A DNA stretch of 64,000 nucleotides from Pseudarthrobacter sp. L1SW (GTDB lineage Bacteria > Actinomycetota > Actinomycetes > Actinomycetales > Micrococcaceae). Position 1 is the stretch's first letter. Each line of letters begins with the position of its first letter. Both the position numbers and the translations under genes were made by a program. Location: contig NZ_CP078079.1 of assembly GCF_020809045.1 (NCBI RefSeq), forward strand, positions 1,364,001 through 1,428,000, read 5' to 3'. Below, piece by piece: positions 38,006 to 46,514 of the stretch. The notes below the pieces were generated by a model. That model did no database searches. It was given only the letters and a program-made list of their open reading frames with translations, and was not told where the DNA came from.

Positions 38006-39184
38006 GTGACTGTTGCAGCAACTACTCCCGCCCCCAAGCTGGAACTCCCGCCCCTGAAGCTGGGTCCCATCACCGTGGACACGCCGGTGATCCTGGCACC
38101 CATGGCCGGGATCACCAACTCGGCGTTCCGCCGTTTGTGCCGGGAGTACGGCGGCGGCATGTACGTGGCAGAGATGGTCACCTCCCGCGCGCTGGTGGAG
38201 CGGACCCCTGAGTCCCTGCGGATCATTTCCCACGACGACGACGAAAAAGTCCGGTCCGTCCAGCTGTACGGCGTGGACCCGGTGACAGTAGGCGCCGCTG
38301 TGCGCATGCTCGTCGAGGAGGACCGCGCGGACCATATCGACCTCAACTTCGGCTGCCCCGTTCCCAAAGTCACCCGCCGCGGCGGCGGCTCGGCCCTGCC
38401 CTGGAAGATCGACCTCTTTACCTCGATCGTCCAGACCGCCGTCAAGGAAGCTTCCAAGGGCAATGTCCCGCTGACCATCAAGATGCGCAAGGGCATCGAC
38501 GACGACCACCTCACGTACCTCGACGCCGGCCGCATTGCGCGCGATGCCGGCGTTGCCGCCGTCGCCCTCCACGGCAGGACGGCCGCGCAGTTCTACTCGG
38601 GACAGGCCGACTGGTCCGCCATCGCCCGCCTCCGCGAGGCGCTGCCGGATATCCCGGTGCTGGGCAACGGCGATATCTGGTCCGCGGAGGACGCGGTCCG
38701 GATGGTCCGCGAAACCGGCGTTGACGGGGTGGTGGTGGGCCGCGGCTGCCAGGGCAGGCCGTGGCTTTTCGGTGACCTGCAGGCAGCGTTCGAGGGAAGC
38801 GACACCCGGCACAGGCCCAACCTGGGCCAGGTTGCCCAGGGCGTCTACCGGCACGCGGAGCTGATGGTGGAGACCTTCGGCGATGAAGGCAAGGCGCTGC
38901 GGGAAATCCGCAAGCACATTGCCTGGTACTTCAAGGGTTACGTGGTGGGCGGCGAACTCCGCACGCGGATGGCGCTGGTGAACAGCCTCGAGGAACTGAG
39001 CGCCGCCCTGGCCGAGCTCGACGTCGACTCGCCCTACCCGGGCGGTGACGCGGAAGGTCCCCGCGGCCGCGCCGGGTCACCGAAGAAGCCCGCGCTGCCG
39101 AAGGACTGGCTGGAATCCCGGGCCCTTAATGCTGACCAGTCGCGGGACATTTCCGCGGCGGAACTGGACGTTTCCGGTGGCTGA
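38006..39184 (+). CDS. dusB: tRNA-dihydrouridine synthase
   Basis: A 392-residue FMN enzyme of the DUS family, reducing uridines in the tRNA D-loop. Signatures are LAPMAGITNSAFRRL, the catalytic-Cys motif IDLNFGCPVPKV, VALHGRTAAQFYSG and VVVGRGCQGRPWLF. GTG at 38006 follows ACAG. The next gene, dgt, overlaps its last codons by 8 bases. The C-terminal tail is longer than in E. coli DusB. Confidence 0.95.
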   Translation: MTVAATTPAPKLELPPLKLGPITVDTPVILAPMAGITNSAFRRLCREYGGGMYVAEMVTSRALVERTPESLRIISHDDDEKVRSVQLYGVDPVTVGAAVRMLVEEDRADHIDLNFGCPVPKVTRRGGGSALPWKIDLFTSIVQTAVKEASKGNVPLTIKMRKGIDDDHLTYLDAGRIARDAGVAAVALHGRTAAQFYSGQADWSAIARLREALPDIPVLGNGDIWSAEDAVRMVRETGVDGVVVGRGCQGRPWLFGDLQAAFEGSDTRHRPNLGQVAQGVYRHAELMVETFGDEGKALREIRKHIAWYFKGYVVGGELRTRMALVNSLEELSAALAELDVDSPYPGGDAEGPRGRAGSPKKPALPKDWLESRALNADQSRDISAAELDVSGG

Positions 39185-40466
39185 GACCCGCACTGCCGCC
39201 CCGGTCCTGCCGGGGTATGACACGCACGATTCCGCCCGCTTGGTGGAGGAGCCGCCCAAGAACGTCTACCGCTCCGATTTTGAGCGGGACCGCGCCCGGG
39301 TGCTGCACTCCTCCGCGCTCCGCCGCCTTGGTGCCAAGACCCAGGTGGTGGCGCCGGACACGGACGACTTTGTCCGCACCCGCCTGACCCACAGCCTTGA
39401 GGTCGCGCAGGTGGGCCGGGAACTGGGACGGTCCCTGGGCTGCGACCCGGATGTCGTGGACACCGCCTGCCTCAGCCACGACCTCGGGCACCCGCCGTTC
39501 GGGCACAACGGCGAATCGGCCCTCAATGAGGTGGCCCACGCCATCGGCGGATTCGAGGGCAATGCCCAGACCCTGCGGCTGCTGACCCGGCTGGAACCCA
39601 AGGTGCTGACCCCGGACGGGCAGCCGGCGGGGTTGAACCTCACCCGCGCCAGCCTGGACGCGGCGGCAAAATACCCGTGGTCCGCGCTTGAAGCTCCGGT
39701 GATCCACGGCCAGCGGACCAGCAAGTTCGGAGCGTACGAGGACGACCTCCCCATCTTCAACTGGCTCCGGGAGGGCGCCCCCGAACGCCGGTCCTGCCTG
39801 GAAGCCCAGGTCATGGACCTGGCCGATGACATCTCCTACTCGGTGCACGACGTCGAGGACGCGATCGTGGCCGGGCATTTCCAGCTGCGCTGGATGGACA
39901 ACCCGGACCACCGTGCCCGCGTGGTGGGGTACGCCAAGCAGTGGTACCTCCCGCACAATGATCCCGCCGCCATCGATGCCGCCCTGGCCCGGCTCGAGGC
40001 CACGGACGTCTGGGTCCGCGAGGCGGACGGCAGCCGCAAATCCATGGCTGCCCTGAAGAACATGACGAGCCAGCTGATCGGCCGGTTTTGCCAAAGTGCC
40101 CTGGAAACCACCCGCGCGGTTTACGGCCCGGAAAACCTCACCCGGTACAACGCCGAGCTGATGGTTCCGGACGAGACCGTCATGGAAATCGCCGTCATGA
40201 AGGGCCTGGCCACCACCTTCGTTATGACCACCGAGCACCGCCAGCCCATCTACGAGCGGCAGCGCGAGGTGCTCCACGCCCTGGTCACGGCGCTCAGCGC
40301 TACGGGTGACCGGCACCTGGAGCCGATGTTTGCCGCCGACTGGCGGGACGCGCCCGACGACGGCGCACGCCTCCGAGTGGTGATCGACCAGGTGGCCTCG
40401 CTGACCGACGGCTCCGCCCTGGCCATGTACGAACGCCTGGTGGGGAGCCTTCCGTCCCTGTGGTGA
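39177..40466 (+). CDS. dgt: Deoxyguanosinetriphosphate triphosphohydrolase-like protein
   Basis: A 429-residue HD-domain dNTPase. The HD metal residues lie in RTRLTHSLEVAQVGR, ACLSHDLGHPPFGHNGE and ADDISYSVHDVEDA. GTG 39177 is inside the dusB end (ATG alternative lies in the wrong context), indicating coupling. It is followed by dnaG after about 50 bases, an arrangement common in actinobacteria that links dNTP control and replication. Confidence 0.93.
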   Translation: MAETRTAAPVLPGYDTHDSARLVEEPPKNVYRSDFERDRARVLHSSALRRLGAKTQVVAPDTDDFVRTRLTHSLEVAQVGRELGRSLGCDPDVVDTACLSHDLGHPPFGHNGESALNEVAHAIGGFEGNAQTLRLLTRLEPKVLTPDGQPAGLNLTRASLDAAAKYPWSALEAPVIHGQRTSKFGAYEDDLPIFNWLREGAPERRSCLEAQVMDLADDISYSVHDVEDAIVAGHFQLRWMDNPDHRARVVGYAKQWYLPHNDPAAIDAALARLEATDVWVREADGSRKSMAALKNMTSQLIGRFCQSALETTRAVYGPENLTRYNAELMVPDETVMEIAVMKGLATTFVMTTEHRQPIYERQREVLHALVTALSATGDRHLEPMFAADWRDAPDDGARLRVVIDQVASLTDGSALAMYERLVGSLPSLW

Positions 40467-40518
40467 CCCCGGTAACGTCCCCAACTTCAATGTCGTATCC
40501 GGGCACTAGGATGGCTCT

Positions 40519-42447
40519 GTGCCCGGGCTGATCAAACGCGAAGATATCGACGAAGTACGCCAGCGCACGGACATCAAGGAAGTGGTTGACGGCTACGTCA
40601 CGCTCAAGGGCGCCGGGCTTGGCACCTTCAAGGGCCTGTGCCCCTTCCACGACGAACGTTCCCCCTCCTTCACCGTCCGGCCGCAGGTGGGCCGCTACCA
40701 CTGCTTCGGCTGCGGCGAGGACGGCGACGTCATCGCGTTCGTGCAGAAACAGGACCGCAGCTCCTTCCAGGAAGCCGTCGAAAAGCTGGCAGCCCGGATC
40801 GGCTACGAGCTGCGGTACGAGGACGGCGGCACGGGCCCCAACCGTGAGGAAGTGGGCCGGCGGCAGCGGCTGCTGGATGCCCACAAGATCGCCGACGAGT
40901 TCTTCCGCGCCCAGCTCCTGACGCCGGGAGCCGCCGAGGGAAGGACTTTCCTGCACGGCCGTGGCTTCGACCGGGCTGCAGCCGAGCATTTCGGGGTTGG
41001 CTATGCCCCGCAGGGCTGGGATGCCCTGCTCAAGCACCTCCGGGGCCGCGGCTTCACGGACGCCGAGCTCAAACTGACGGGCATGTTCTCCGAAGGCAAC
41101 CGGGGCATCTACGACCGGTTCCGCGGCCGCCTCATCTGGCCCATCAAGGACATCGCCGGGGACACCATCGGCTTCGGCGCACGCAAGCTCTACGAGGACG
41201 ACCAAGGCCCCAAGTACCTCAATACGCCCGAAACCACCCTGTACAAGAAGTCCCAGGTGCTTTACGGGATCGACCTCGCCAAACGCAGCATCGCCAAGGA
41301 CCGCCAGCTGGTGGTGGTGGAGGGCTATACCGACGTGATGGCGTGCCACCTTGCGGGAATTACGACGGCGGTGGCCACCTGCGGCACCGCGTTCGGTACC
41401 GAGCACATCAAGATCGCCCGCCGCCTGCTGTCCGACGACGGCACCGGGGGAGAGGTCGTCTTCACCTTCGACGGCGACGCCGCAGGGCAGAAGGCCGCAC
41501 TGCGCGCCTTCGAGGAGGACCAGCGGTTCACCGCCCAGACGTACGTGGCCGTGGAGCCCTCCGGCGCCGATCCCTGCGACCTGCGCCAAAGCAGGGGCGA
41601 CGAAGCCGTGCACGCCCTGGTCCAGTCCCGCCGGCCGCTGTTCGAGTTTGCCATCCGCACCACCCTGAAGCAGTTCAACCTGGACACGGTGGAGGGCCGG
41701 GTACAGGGGCTGAAGGCCTCCGTCCCAGTGGTGGCGGCCATCCGCGACGCGTCCACCCGGACAGGCTACTGCCAGGCGCTGACCGGCTGGCTGGGCATGC
41801 CCGACCCCAACGAGGTGCTGCGGCTGGTCAACGCCGAAGTGAAAAACGCCGCGAAGCGCGGCGACCCGGGCGGGGCTCCCGGCCCCGCTGCGCGGACTGC
41901 CGCAAGCACCGCCCCACCCGGCGGACCCGGTGTTGCTGCAGGGCCGCCGTCGGGCGCCGTTCCTTCCTACCACCGGCCGGACCCCCGGGACCCGGTGGCG
42001 TCCATGGAGCGGCAGGCGCTCGAGGTGGCACTGCAGGAACCGTCGCTTCTTGCCGGCGGGATCTGGGAGCGTTTCTCGGCCGCCCGGTTCGTCACGCCTG
42101 CCTTCCAGGCCGTCCACGACGCCATGCGTGCCACGGACCCTGCCCTGACCGGGGACCCCGTCCGGTGGGTGGAGCAGGTGATGCACGAGGTCCCCGAACC
42201 GCTGCGGCCCCTGGTGTCCGAACTGGCCGTGGTGCCGTTGCCCGCGAGCACAGAGGAAGCCGTCCGGAAGTATTGCCGCGACATCCTGTCACGGCTGTTC
42301 GAGCTTCAGATCACGCGCGTCAAGGCGGACAAGATGGGCCAGCTTCAGCGGCTTGACCCTGCAGCGGACCCCGAAACGTACCAGCGACTCAACCGGGAAC
42401 TGATGATGCTGGAAATGGAACGCCGCTCGCTTCGGGCGGAAACGTAG
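40519..42447 (+). CDS. dnaG: DNA primase
   Basis: A 642-residue bacterial primase. The N-terminal CHC2 zinc finger is CPFHDERSPSFTVRPQ plus YHCFGCGEDGD; the TOPRIM core includes LVVVEGYTDVMACHLAG and FTFDGDAAGQKAA; the C-terminal helicase-binding part (about 470-642) follows an Ala/Gly/Pro-rich linker. GTG at 40519. It is essential for lagging-strand priming. Confidence 0.97.
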   Translation: MPGLIKREDIDEVRQRTDIKEVVDGYVTLKGAGLGTFKGLCPFHDERSPSFTVRPQVGRYHCFGCGEDGDVIAFVQKQDRSSFQEAVEKLAARIGYELRYEDGGTGPNREEVGRRQRLLDAHKIADEFFRAQLLTPGAAEGRTFLHGRGFDRAAAEHFGVGYAPQGWDALLKHLRGRGFTDAELKLTGMFSEGNRGIYDRFRGRLIWPIKDIAGDTIGFGARKLYEDDQGPKYLNTPETTLYKKSQVLYGIDLAKRSIAKDRQLVVVEGYTDVMACHLAGITTAVATCGTAFGTEHIKIARRLLSDDGTGGEVVFTFDGDAAGQKAALRAFEEDQRFTAQTYVAVEPSGADPCDLRQSRGDEAVHALVQSRRPLFEFAIRTTLKQFNLDTVEGRVQGLKASVPVVAAIRDASTRTGYCQALTGWLGMPDPNEVLRLVNAEVKNAAKRGDPGGAPGPAARTAASTAPPGGPGVAAGPPSGAVPSYHRPDPRDPVASMERQALEVALQEPSLLAGGIWERFSAARFVTPAFQAVHDAMRATDPALTGDPVRWVEQVMHEVPEPLRPLVSELAVVPLPASTEEAVRKYCRDILSRLFELQITRVKADKMGQLQRLDPAADPETYQRLNRELMMLEMERRSLRAET

Positions 42448-42474
42448 CCCTGGCACCCCGGCCGTTTGCTCGAT

Positions 42475-42504
42475 TTCGTTTCCAGCGCGGGTCTTTGCTA
42501 GGCT
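42475..42504 (+). promoter_or_regulatory. Promoter of first tRNA-Asn gene
   Basis: TTCGTT (42475-42480), 18 bases, then TAGGCT (42499-42504), 14 bases before the tRNA. The second tRNA-Asn gene has the same layout (TTCGCA, 18 bases, TAATGT, 14 bases). Confidence 0.5.
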
Positions 42505-42518
42505 AATACCCGCTTCAT

Positions 42519-42591
42519 TCCTCCTTAGCTCAATTGGCAGAGCATTCGACTGTTAATCGAAGGGTTGCTGGTTCAAGTCCAGCAGGAGGAG
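42519..42591 (+). tRNA. tRNA-Asn (GTT), copy 1
   Basis: A 73-base tRNA without encoded CCA. Acceptor TCCTCCT pairs with AGGAGGA; discriminator G; anticodon GTT at 42552-42554; T-loop GGTTCAAGTCC. Identical to copy 2, 198 bases downstream. Confidence 0.98.
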
Positions 42592-42597
42592 CGCACA

Positions 42598-42633
42598 ATC
42601 CCCGTTCCGGGCCTCCGGAACGGGGATTTTTTA
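42598..42633 (+). terminator. Intrinsic terminator of tRNA-Asn copy 1
   Basis: ATCCCCGTTCCGG (42598-42610), a 4-base loop, and the perfect complement (42615-42627), followed by TTTTT. Confidence 0.92.
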
Positions 42634-42672
42634 TGCCCCGGGACGCGGTCCCGGGCGGGCGGCAACGCCGAT

Positions 42673-42702
42673 TTCGCATTGGCCGGAAACCTTTGCTAAT
42701 GT
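42673..42702 (+). promoter_or_regulatory. Promoter of second tRNA-Asn gene
   Basis: TTCGCA (42673-42678), 18-base spacer, TAATGT (42697-42702), 14 bases before the tRNA, paralleling copy 1. Confidence 0.5.
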
Positions 42703-42716
42703 CATACCTGCTTCAT

Positions 42717-42789
42717 TCCTCCTTAGCTCAATTGGCAGAGCATTCGACTGTTAATCGAAGGGTTGCTGGTTCAAGTCCAGCAGGAGGAG
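42717..42789 (+). tRNA. tRNA-Asn (GTT), copy 2
   Basis: 73 bases, identical to copy 1; anticodon GTT at 42750-42752. It has its own promoter-like sequence and terminator, so the duplication covered a whole transcription unit. Confidence 0.98.
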
Positions 42790-42796
42790 CCAGCCG

Positions 42797-42835
42797 AAAA
42801 ATCCCCGTTCCTCCTGTGGAGGGACGGGGATTTTT
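42797..42835 (+). terminator. Intrinsic terminator of tRNA-Asn copy 2
   Basis: AAAAATCCCCGT at 42797 pairs with ACGGGGATTTTT ending at 42835, with TCCTCC/GGAGGG continuing inside; the T-run is part of the stem, so it may work in both directions. Confidence 0.9.
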
Positions 42836-42841
42836 GTCGTC

Positions 42842-43258
42842 CTAGACGAAGTCCATTTCCACCTGCAGGAAGCGTTCCGCTTCGGCAATGGCGGCAATGA
42901 ACGCCTCCTGCTCGGTAGGTGACTTCCGTGGCTGCCGCGGGTTCCACTCATGGGGTGCCGAGTGGATCCGGACGAAGCCGGTGTCCGGCGGGGCGTAAAA
43001 GATCCCGAAGCGCTGCACGGGCCATTCGGGGGAGGTTTCCGGGGCCACCAACAGCGCCGCCTTGAAGGCCGGGTTGTACCACTGGGCGATGGGACGGCGG
43101 CGGTCCTCAGTGAACAGGCCCGCGGCGTAGAGGGCCGCCGACTGGCTGCCGCTCTGGGCGCACAACCGGTCCCACCACAGTGGCAGTATCCGGTTATCGC
43201 ACCGTTGCCACGTGGCCGGAAGCGGGGGTTGATCCTGCCAGTTGGGCACGGACAACAT
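42842..43258 (-). CDS. Conserved hypothetical protein
   Basis: A 138-residue soluble protein with no family I recognise. It is rich in Trp and Pro (LPATWQRCDNRILPLWWDRL, FGIFYAPPDTGFVRIHSAPH, ERFLQVEMDFV at the end). ATG 43258 was chosen; the longer frame to 43324 is Arg-rich and unlikely. It ends 7 bases from the tRNA-Asn terminator. Coding is supported by the frame and codon use only. Confidence 0.6.
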   Translation of the reverse strand: MLSVPNWQDQPPLPATWQRCDNRILPLWWDRLCAQSGSQSAALYAAGLFTEDRRRPIAQWYNPAFKAALLVAPETSPEWPVQRFGIFYAPPDTGFVRIHSAPHEWNPRQPRKSPTEQEAFIAAIAEAERFLQVEMDFV

Positions 43259-43350
43259 TTTATCGCGGCAGCGGGGTTCGGCGGCAGATGCCGGGCCCCG
43301 GCGAATCCCCCGGATTCGGCGCACAGGCGGTGGCTCCGGGTGCGGAAAGG

Positions 43351-43539
43351 CTACGGACGGTTCCAGGGCCCGGGGTTGACGCGGTACAGCAGGGCGGACC
43401 CGGCCACCATCCCCAGCACAATGCCCATGGCGGGATTCCCCAGCGCGCGGCCGGCGAAATAGCCTGCGACGGCGCCAAGCACCGCCCCGAGGAACAGTCC
43501 CCGGGGGTTGCGGTGCGGCTTTCGTCCGGCGTTCTTCAT
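43351..43539 (-). CDS. Small glycine-rich membrane protein
   Basis: A 62-residue protein with a basic N-terminus (MKNAGRKPHRNPRG) and two short helices with glycine-zipper patterns (LFLGAVLGAVAGYFAGRALG, GIVLGMVAGSALLY). It follows the Bcr/CflA efflux gene by 4 bases on the same strand, so the two are probably co-transcribed. Function unknown. Confidence 0.65.
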   Translation of the reverse strand: MKNAGRKPHRNPRGLFLGAVLGAVAGYFAGRALGNPAMGIVLGMVAGSALLYRVNPGPWNRP

Positions 43540-43543
43540 GGCG

Positions 43544-44767
43544 TCAGTGGATCGATGGAACGGTGCGCGGCCGCACCACCAGCCATAGCGCCGCGATGGC
43601 CAGCAGGATGCACACCGCCTGCACCGCGCCCATGGGAGCGGCACTGGTGATGCCCAGCCAGCCAACCACGGGGGAGATGAGGCCGGCCATCATGAAGGTC
43701 GAGAACCCCAGCAGGGAGGCAGCAGTGCCCGCCTGGGCAGCATGGCCGGCCAGGGCGAGCACCTGCACGCAGGGGAACATAAAGCCCGTGCCCATGATGT
43801 AGAACCACAGCGGAACCATGACTCCCCAGAGGCCAAACCCCAGCTGGTCGAACACCACGATCAGCATGGCCATCACGAACATCCAGGCGGTGGCACCGGC
43901 GAGGATCCACTGCGGCGGCACCCGCCGGATGAGGCGGGAACTCGTTTGGATTCCGGCCACGATGCCCAGTGAATTGATGCCAAAGAGCAGGCCGTACTGC
44001 TGGGGCGAGAAGCCAAAGATGTCCTGGAACAGGAACGGCGAGGCCGAAAGATACGTGAACAGCCCGCCGAAGTTCAGGCCGGCCACCAGCAGCAGCCCAA
44101 CAAAGACGCGGTCTCCGAAAAGGATCCGGTAACGCTGGCGGACAGTCATGCCGCCCTGCCGGCGGTTTTCCGGCGGAAGAGTCTCGCGCACCAGGAACAG
44201 CGAGGCGATGATCACCAGGGTGCCGTAGGCGGCAAGGAATACGAAGATCCCGGGCCACGGCATCACCAGGAGCAGTTGCGAGCCGATCACGGGTGCCAGG
44301 ATCGGCGCCAGGCCGTTGACCAAGGACATGCGGGAAAACATCTTGACCATCGCGTAGCCGGAGAACAGATCCCGGACCATGGCCATGGCCACCACACCGC
44401 CGCCGGCAGCCCCGACGCCCATGAGGACCCGGAAAATGCCGAGGGCGGTGATGTCCGCGGACAGGGCGGCCCCCAAGGACGCCGCGATGTGCAGCGCCGT
44501 GGCCAGGATGAGGGGCGTCCTGCGGCCGAACTTGTCGCTGAACGGGCCCACCACGAGCTGGCCGATCGCAAAGCCCACGGTGGTCCCCGCCAGGGTCAGC
44601 TGGACCTGCGCCTCGGTCACCCCCAGGCTCGCCTCCAGGGCGGGGAACGCAGGCAGGTAGAGGTCGATCGTGAACGGGCCCAGTGCCGTCAGGGCGCCGA
44701 GGAGGAGGATGTACAGGAGTTTCCGGCGACGGCTTAGCAGGTCGCCCGGATTGCTGGGGATGGTCAC
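43544..44767 (-). CDS. Bcr/CflA family multidrug efflux MFS transporter
   Basis: A 407-residue, 12-helix MFS pump. Typical Bcr/CflA features are FTIDLYLPAFPAL near the start, GQLVVGPFSDKFGRRTPLI and the motif-C region GVGAAGGGVVAMAMVRDLFSG. GTG 44767 was chosen because the helix-forming sequence begins soon after. The family exports bicyclomycin, chloramphenicol or amino-acid derivatives; the substrate here is unknown. Confidence 0.88.
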   Translation of the reverse strand: MTIPSNPGDLLSRRRKLLYILLLGALTALGPFTIDLYLPAFPALEASLGVTEAQVQLTLAGTTVGFAIGQLVVGPFSDKFGRRTPLILATALHIAASLGAALSADITALGIFRVLMGVGAAGGGVVAMAMVRDLFSGYAMVKMFSRMSLVNGLAPILAPVIGSQLLLVMPWPGIFVFLAAYGTLVIIASLFLVRETLPPENRRQGGMTVRQRYRILFGDRVFVGLLLVAGLNFGGLFTYLSASPFLFQDIFGFSPQQYGLLFGINSLGIVAGIQTSSRLIRRVPPQWILAGATAWMFVMAMLIVVFDQLGFGLWGVMVPLWFYIMGTGFMFPCVQVLALAGHAAQAGTAASLLGFSTFMMAGLISPVVGWLGITSAAPMGAVQAVCILLAIAALWLVVRPRTVPSIH

Positions 44768-44943
44768 GGAGATCAATCCTAGGCCCGCAGAGACTAACTT
44801 TGCAGCGTTGTAGGTACTGCCGCCCGGCAAGCCCCGAAGTTCGTCCTTAACCTGAATGATAGTTTTGGTGCGGGGACTGTGCGGCTGCACTTTCCCGCAG
44901 CACACGGAAGCCGATTCGACCCATAACCAGTAAGGCGGAACCG

Positions 44944-45795
44944 ATGAGCGGACGTCACAGCGGGCGTACCAGCCAGGGATTGCGCATCACTGCGCTTCCC
45001 AGGACGCTAAAACTCCTTTTCCGGTTGGCGCCGCGCCAGCTCAATGACGAAATCGCCTTCGCGAAGATCGAGCTCAAGCGCAAGGGAATCCAGGTTGGAG
45101 TAGCCGCTGCGTTCTTTGCCGTAGCCCTGGTGTTCCTGATGTTCCTGGTGGTGGGCCTCATCGTGGCGGCCATCATGGGGCTTGCAACCATCATGCCCGC
45201 CTGGCTGGCCGCGCTCCTGGTGTCGGCGGCCTTCCTGCTGATCGCACTTATCGGCGGCCTGATCGGCGCGCGGAAGTTCAAGAAGGCCATGCCGCTCATG
45301 CCGGAGGAGACCATCCGCGGCATCAAGCACGATATCGGTGTTGCCAAGGAAGGTTCAGCCTTCAACGCCGCAGTCCTGGACCCCCAGAGTCCGGAAGCCA
45401 AGGCCGCCAAAGCCGCGAAGGATGAAGCCGCCGCAAAGGCCAAGGCTGAGAAGGCGGCGAAGGCGGCCGAGCACGACAAGGAATTTCCGCACGCATCCGA
45501 GCCGGAGCTGGTCCGCCGCCTTGGCCAGCGCCGCCACCACCTCACCGAAGTGCGCGACGAACTCGGCACGGAGCTCGACGTCAAGACCCAGGCCCGCTAC
45601 CTGCTGGCCTCCGCCCAGGACAAACTGCGCGAAGGGCAGGCCCTGGCCAGCCACGGCCGGGACGTTGCGGGGCAGAAGTTCGCAGCCCTGTCCGGATCCG
45701 CTGACCTCGACAAGCGCTGGAAGCCGCTGGCGGCCTTCATCGCCGCAGGGACGGTCTTCCTGGTGCTGGTCCGTAAGCTCCTGCGAACGTATTAG
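44944..45795 (+). CDS. Phage-holin-family / DUF3618-like membrane protein
   Basis: A 283-residue protein with two domains. The N-terminal part has two helices (FFAVALVFLMFLVVGLIVAA, LAALLVSAAFLLIALIGGL) preceded by KLLFRLAPRQLNDEIAFAKI, as in actinobacterial holin III-like proteins. An Ala/Lys-rich coiled stretch (about 145-175) leads to a DUF3618-like C-terminus (LVRRLGQRRHHLTEVRDELG) with a final helix. Despite the name the family is chromosomal and not evidence of a prophage. Confidence 0.75.
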   Translation: MSGRHSGRTSQGLRITALPRTLKLLFRLAPRQLNDEIAFAKIELKRKGIQVGVAAAFFAVALVFLMFLVVGLIVAAIMGLATIMPAWLAALLVSAAFLLIALIGGLIGARKFKKAMPLMPEETIRGIKHDIGVAKEGSAFNAAVLDPQSPEAKAAKAAKDEAAAKAKAEKAAKAAEHDKEFPHASEPELVRRLGQRRHHLTEVRDELGTELDVKTQARYLLASAQDKLREGQALASHGRDVAGQKFAALSGSADLDKRWKPLAAFIAAGTVFLVLVRKLLRTY

Positions 45796-45890
45796 GGCAG
45801 GGTGCCGGGCCCGTCCCGGAAACCAACAGAAGGTCCACGGCTGGAACGGCAAGGCGCCCGCAGGGGCGGCAGGAAGGAAAGGGGCACGGG

Positions 45891-46514
45891 GTGAAGTTCA
45901 TTGGTGCCGGCGCCCGACCTGGACGCCCCCAGGTGGACCATGACCTGGTGTTCACCATTCCCAACCTGCTCACCGTGGTGCGCTTCATGGGGGTCCCGCT
46001 CTTCATCTGGCTTGTCCTGGCGCAGAAGGAATACGGTGCGGGGGTAGTGGTCCTGGCGGTCATGGCCGGCACCGACTGGATCGATGGCTACATCGCCCGC
46101 CGCTTCGACCAGGCCTCCAGGCTGGGCCGGGTCCTGGACCCGATCGCGGACCGCCTCGCCATGATTGCCGTTGCTGTCACGCTGGTGATCGCCGGCGTCG
46201 TCCACTGGCTCTACCTGGCCGCGCTGGTGGTCCCGGACGCGGTCCTGCTGGCCCTGACGCTGTCCTTCTTCCGGGGCCACCCGGACCTCCCGGTCAGCGT
46301 GGTGGGCAAGGTGCGCACCGGACTGCTGCTGCTGGGGACGCCGATGCTGGTCCTTTCACGGCTGGACACAGGATTCTCGGCCGAGCTGTTCGTGGCCGCC
46401 TGGATAGTGCTCGGGCTTGGCCTGGTTGGTCATTGGGTTGCTGCCTACAACTATTTCTGGGCCATCCTGCGTAAGGGCCGGCTGCAGGCACAACACGACG
46501 ACGGGACCACCTGA
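45891..46514 (+). CDS. CDP-alcohol phosphatidyltransferase
   Basis: A 207-residue membrane enzyme. The catalytic motif DGxxARxxxxxxxxGxxxDxxxD is present as DGYIARRFDQASRLGRVLDP then IAD. Family members make phosphatidylglycerol phosphate, cardiolipin or phosphatidylinositol phosphate. Start GTG 45891 follows AAAGGGG. It overlaps the next DMT gene by one base (TGATG). The precise product is not resolved. Confidence 0.9.
   Translation: MKFIGAGARPGRPQVDHDLVFTIPNLLTVVRFMGVPLFIWLVLAQKEYGAGVVVLAVMAGTDWIDGYIARRFDQASRLGRVLDPIADRLAMIAVAVTLVIAGVVHWLYLAALVVPDAVLLALTLSFFRGHPDLPVSVVGKVRTGLLLLGTPMLVLSRLDTGFSAELFVAAWIVLGLGLVGHWVAAYNYFWAILRKGRLQAQHDDGTT

Noticed and set aside
42534..42845. A 103-residue open frame across both tRNA-Asn genes
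   Set aside because: It repeats LAQLAEHSTVNRRVAGSSPAGG because it translates the two tRNAs; not a protein gene.
44944..45795. Prophage signal from the holin-family protein
   Set aside because: No other phage genes nearby; the family is common on actinobacterial chromosomes.
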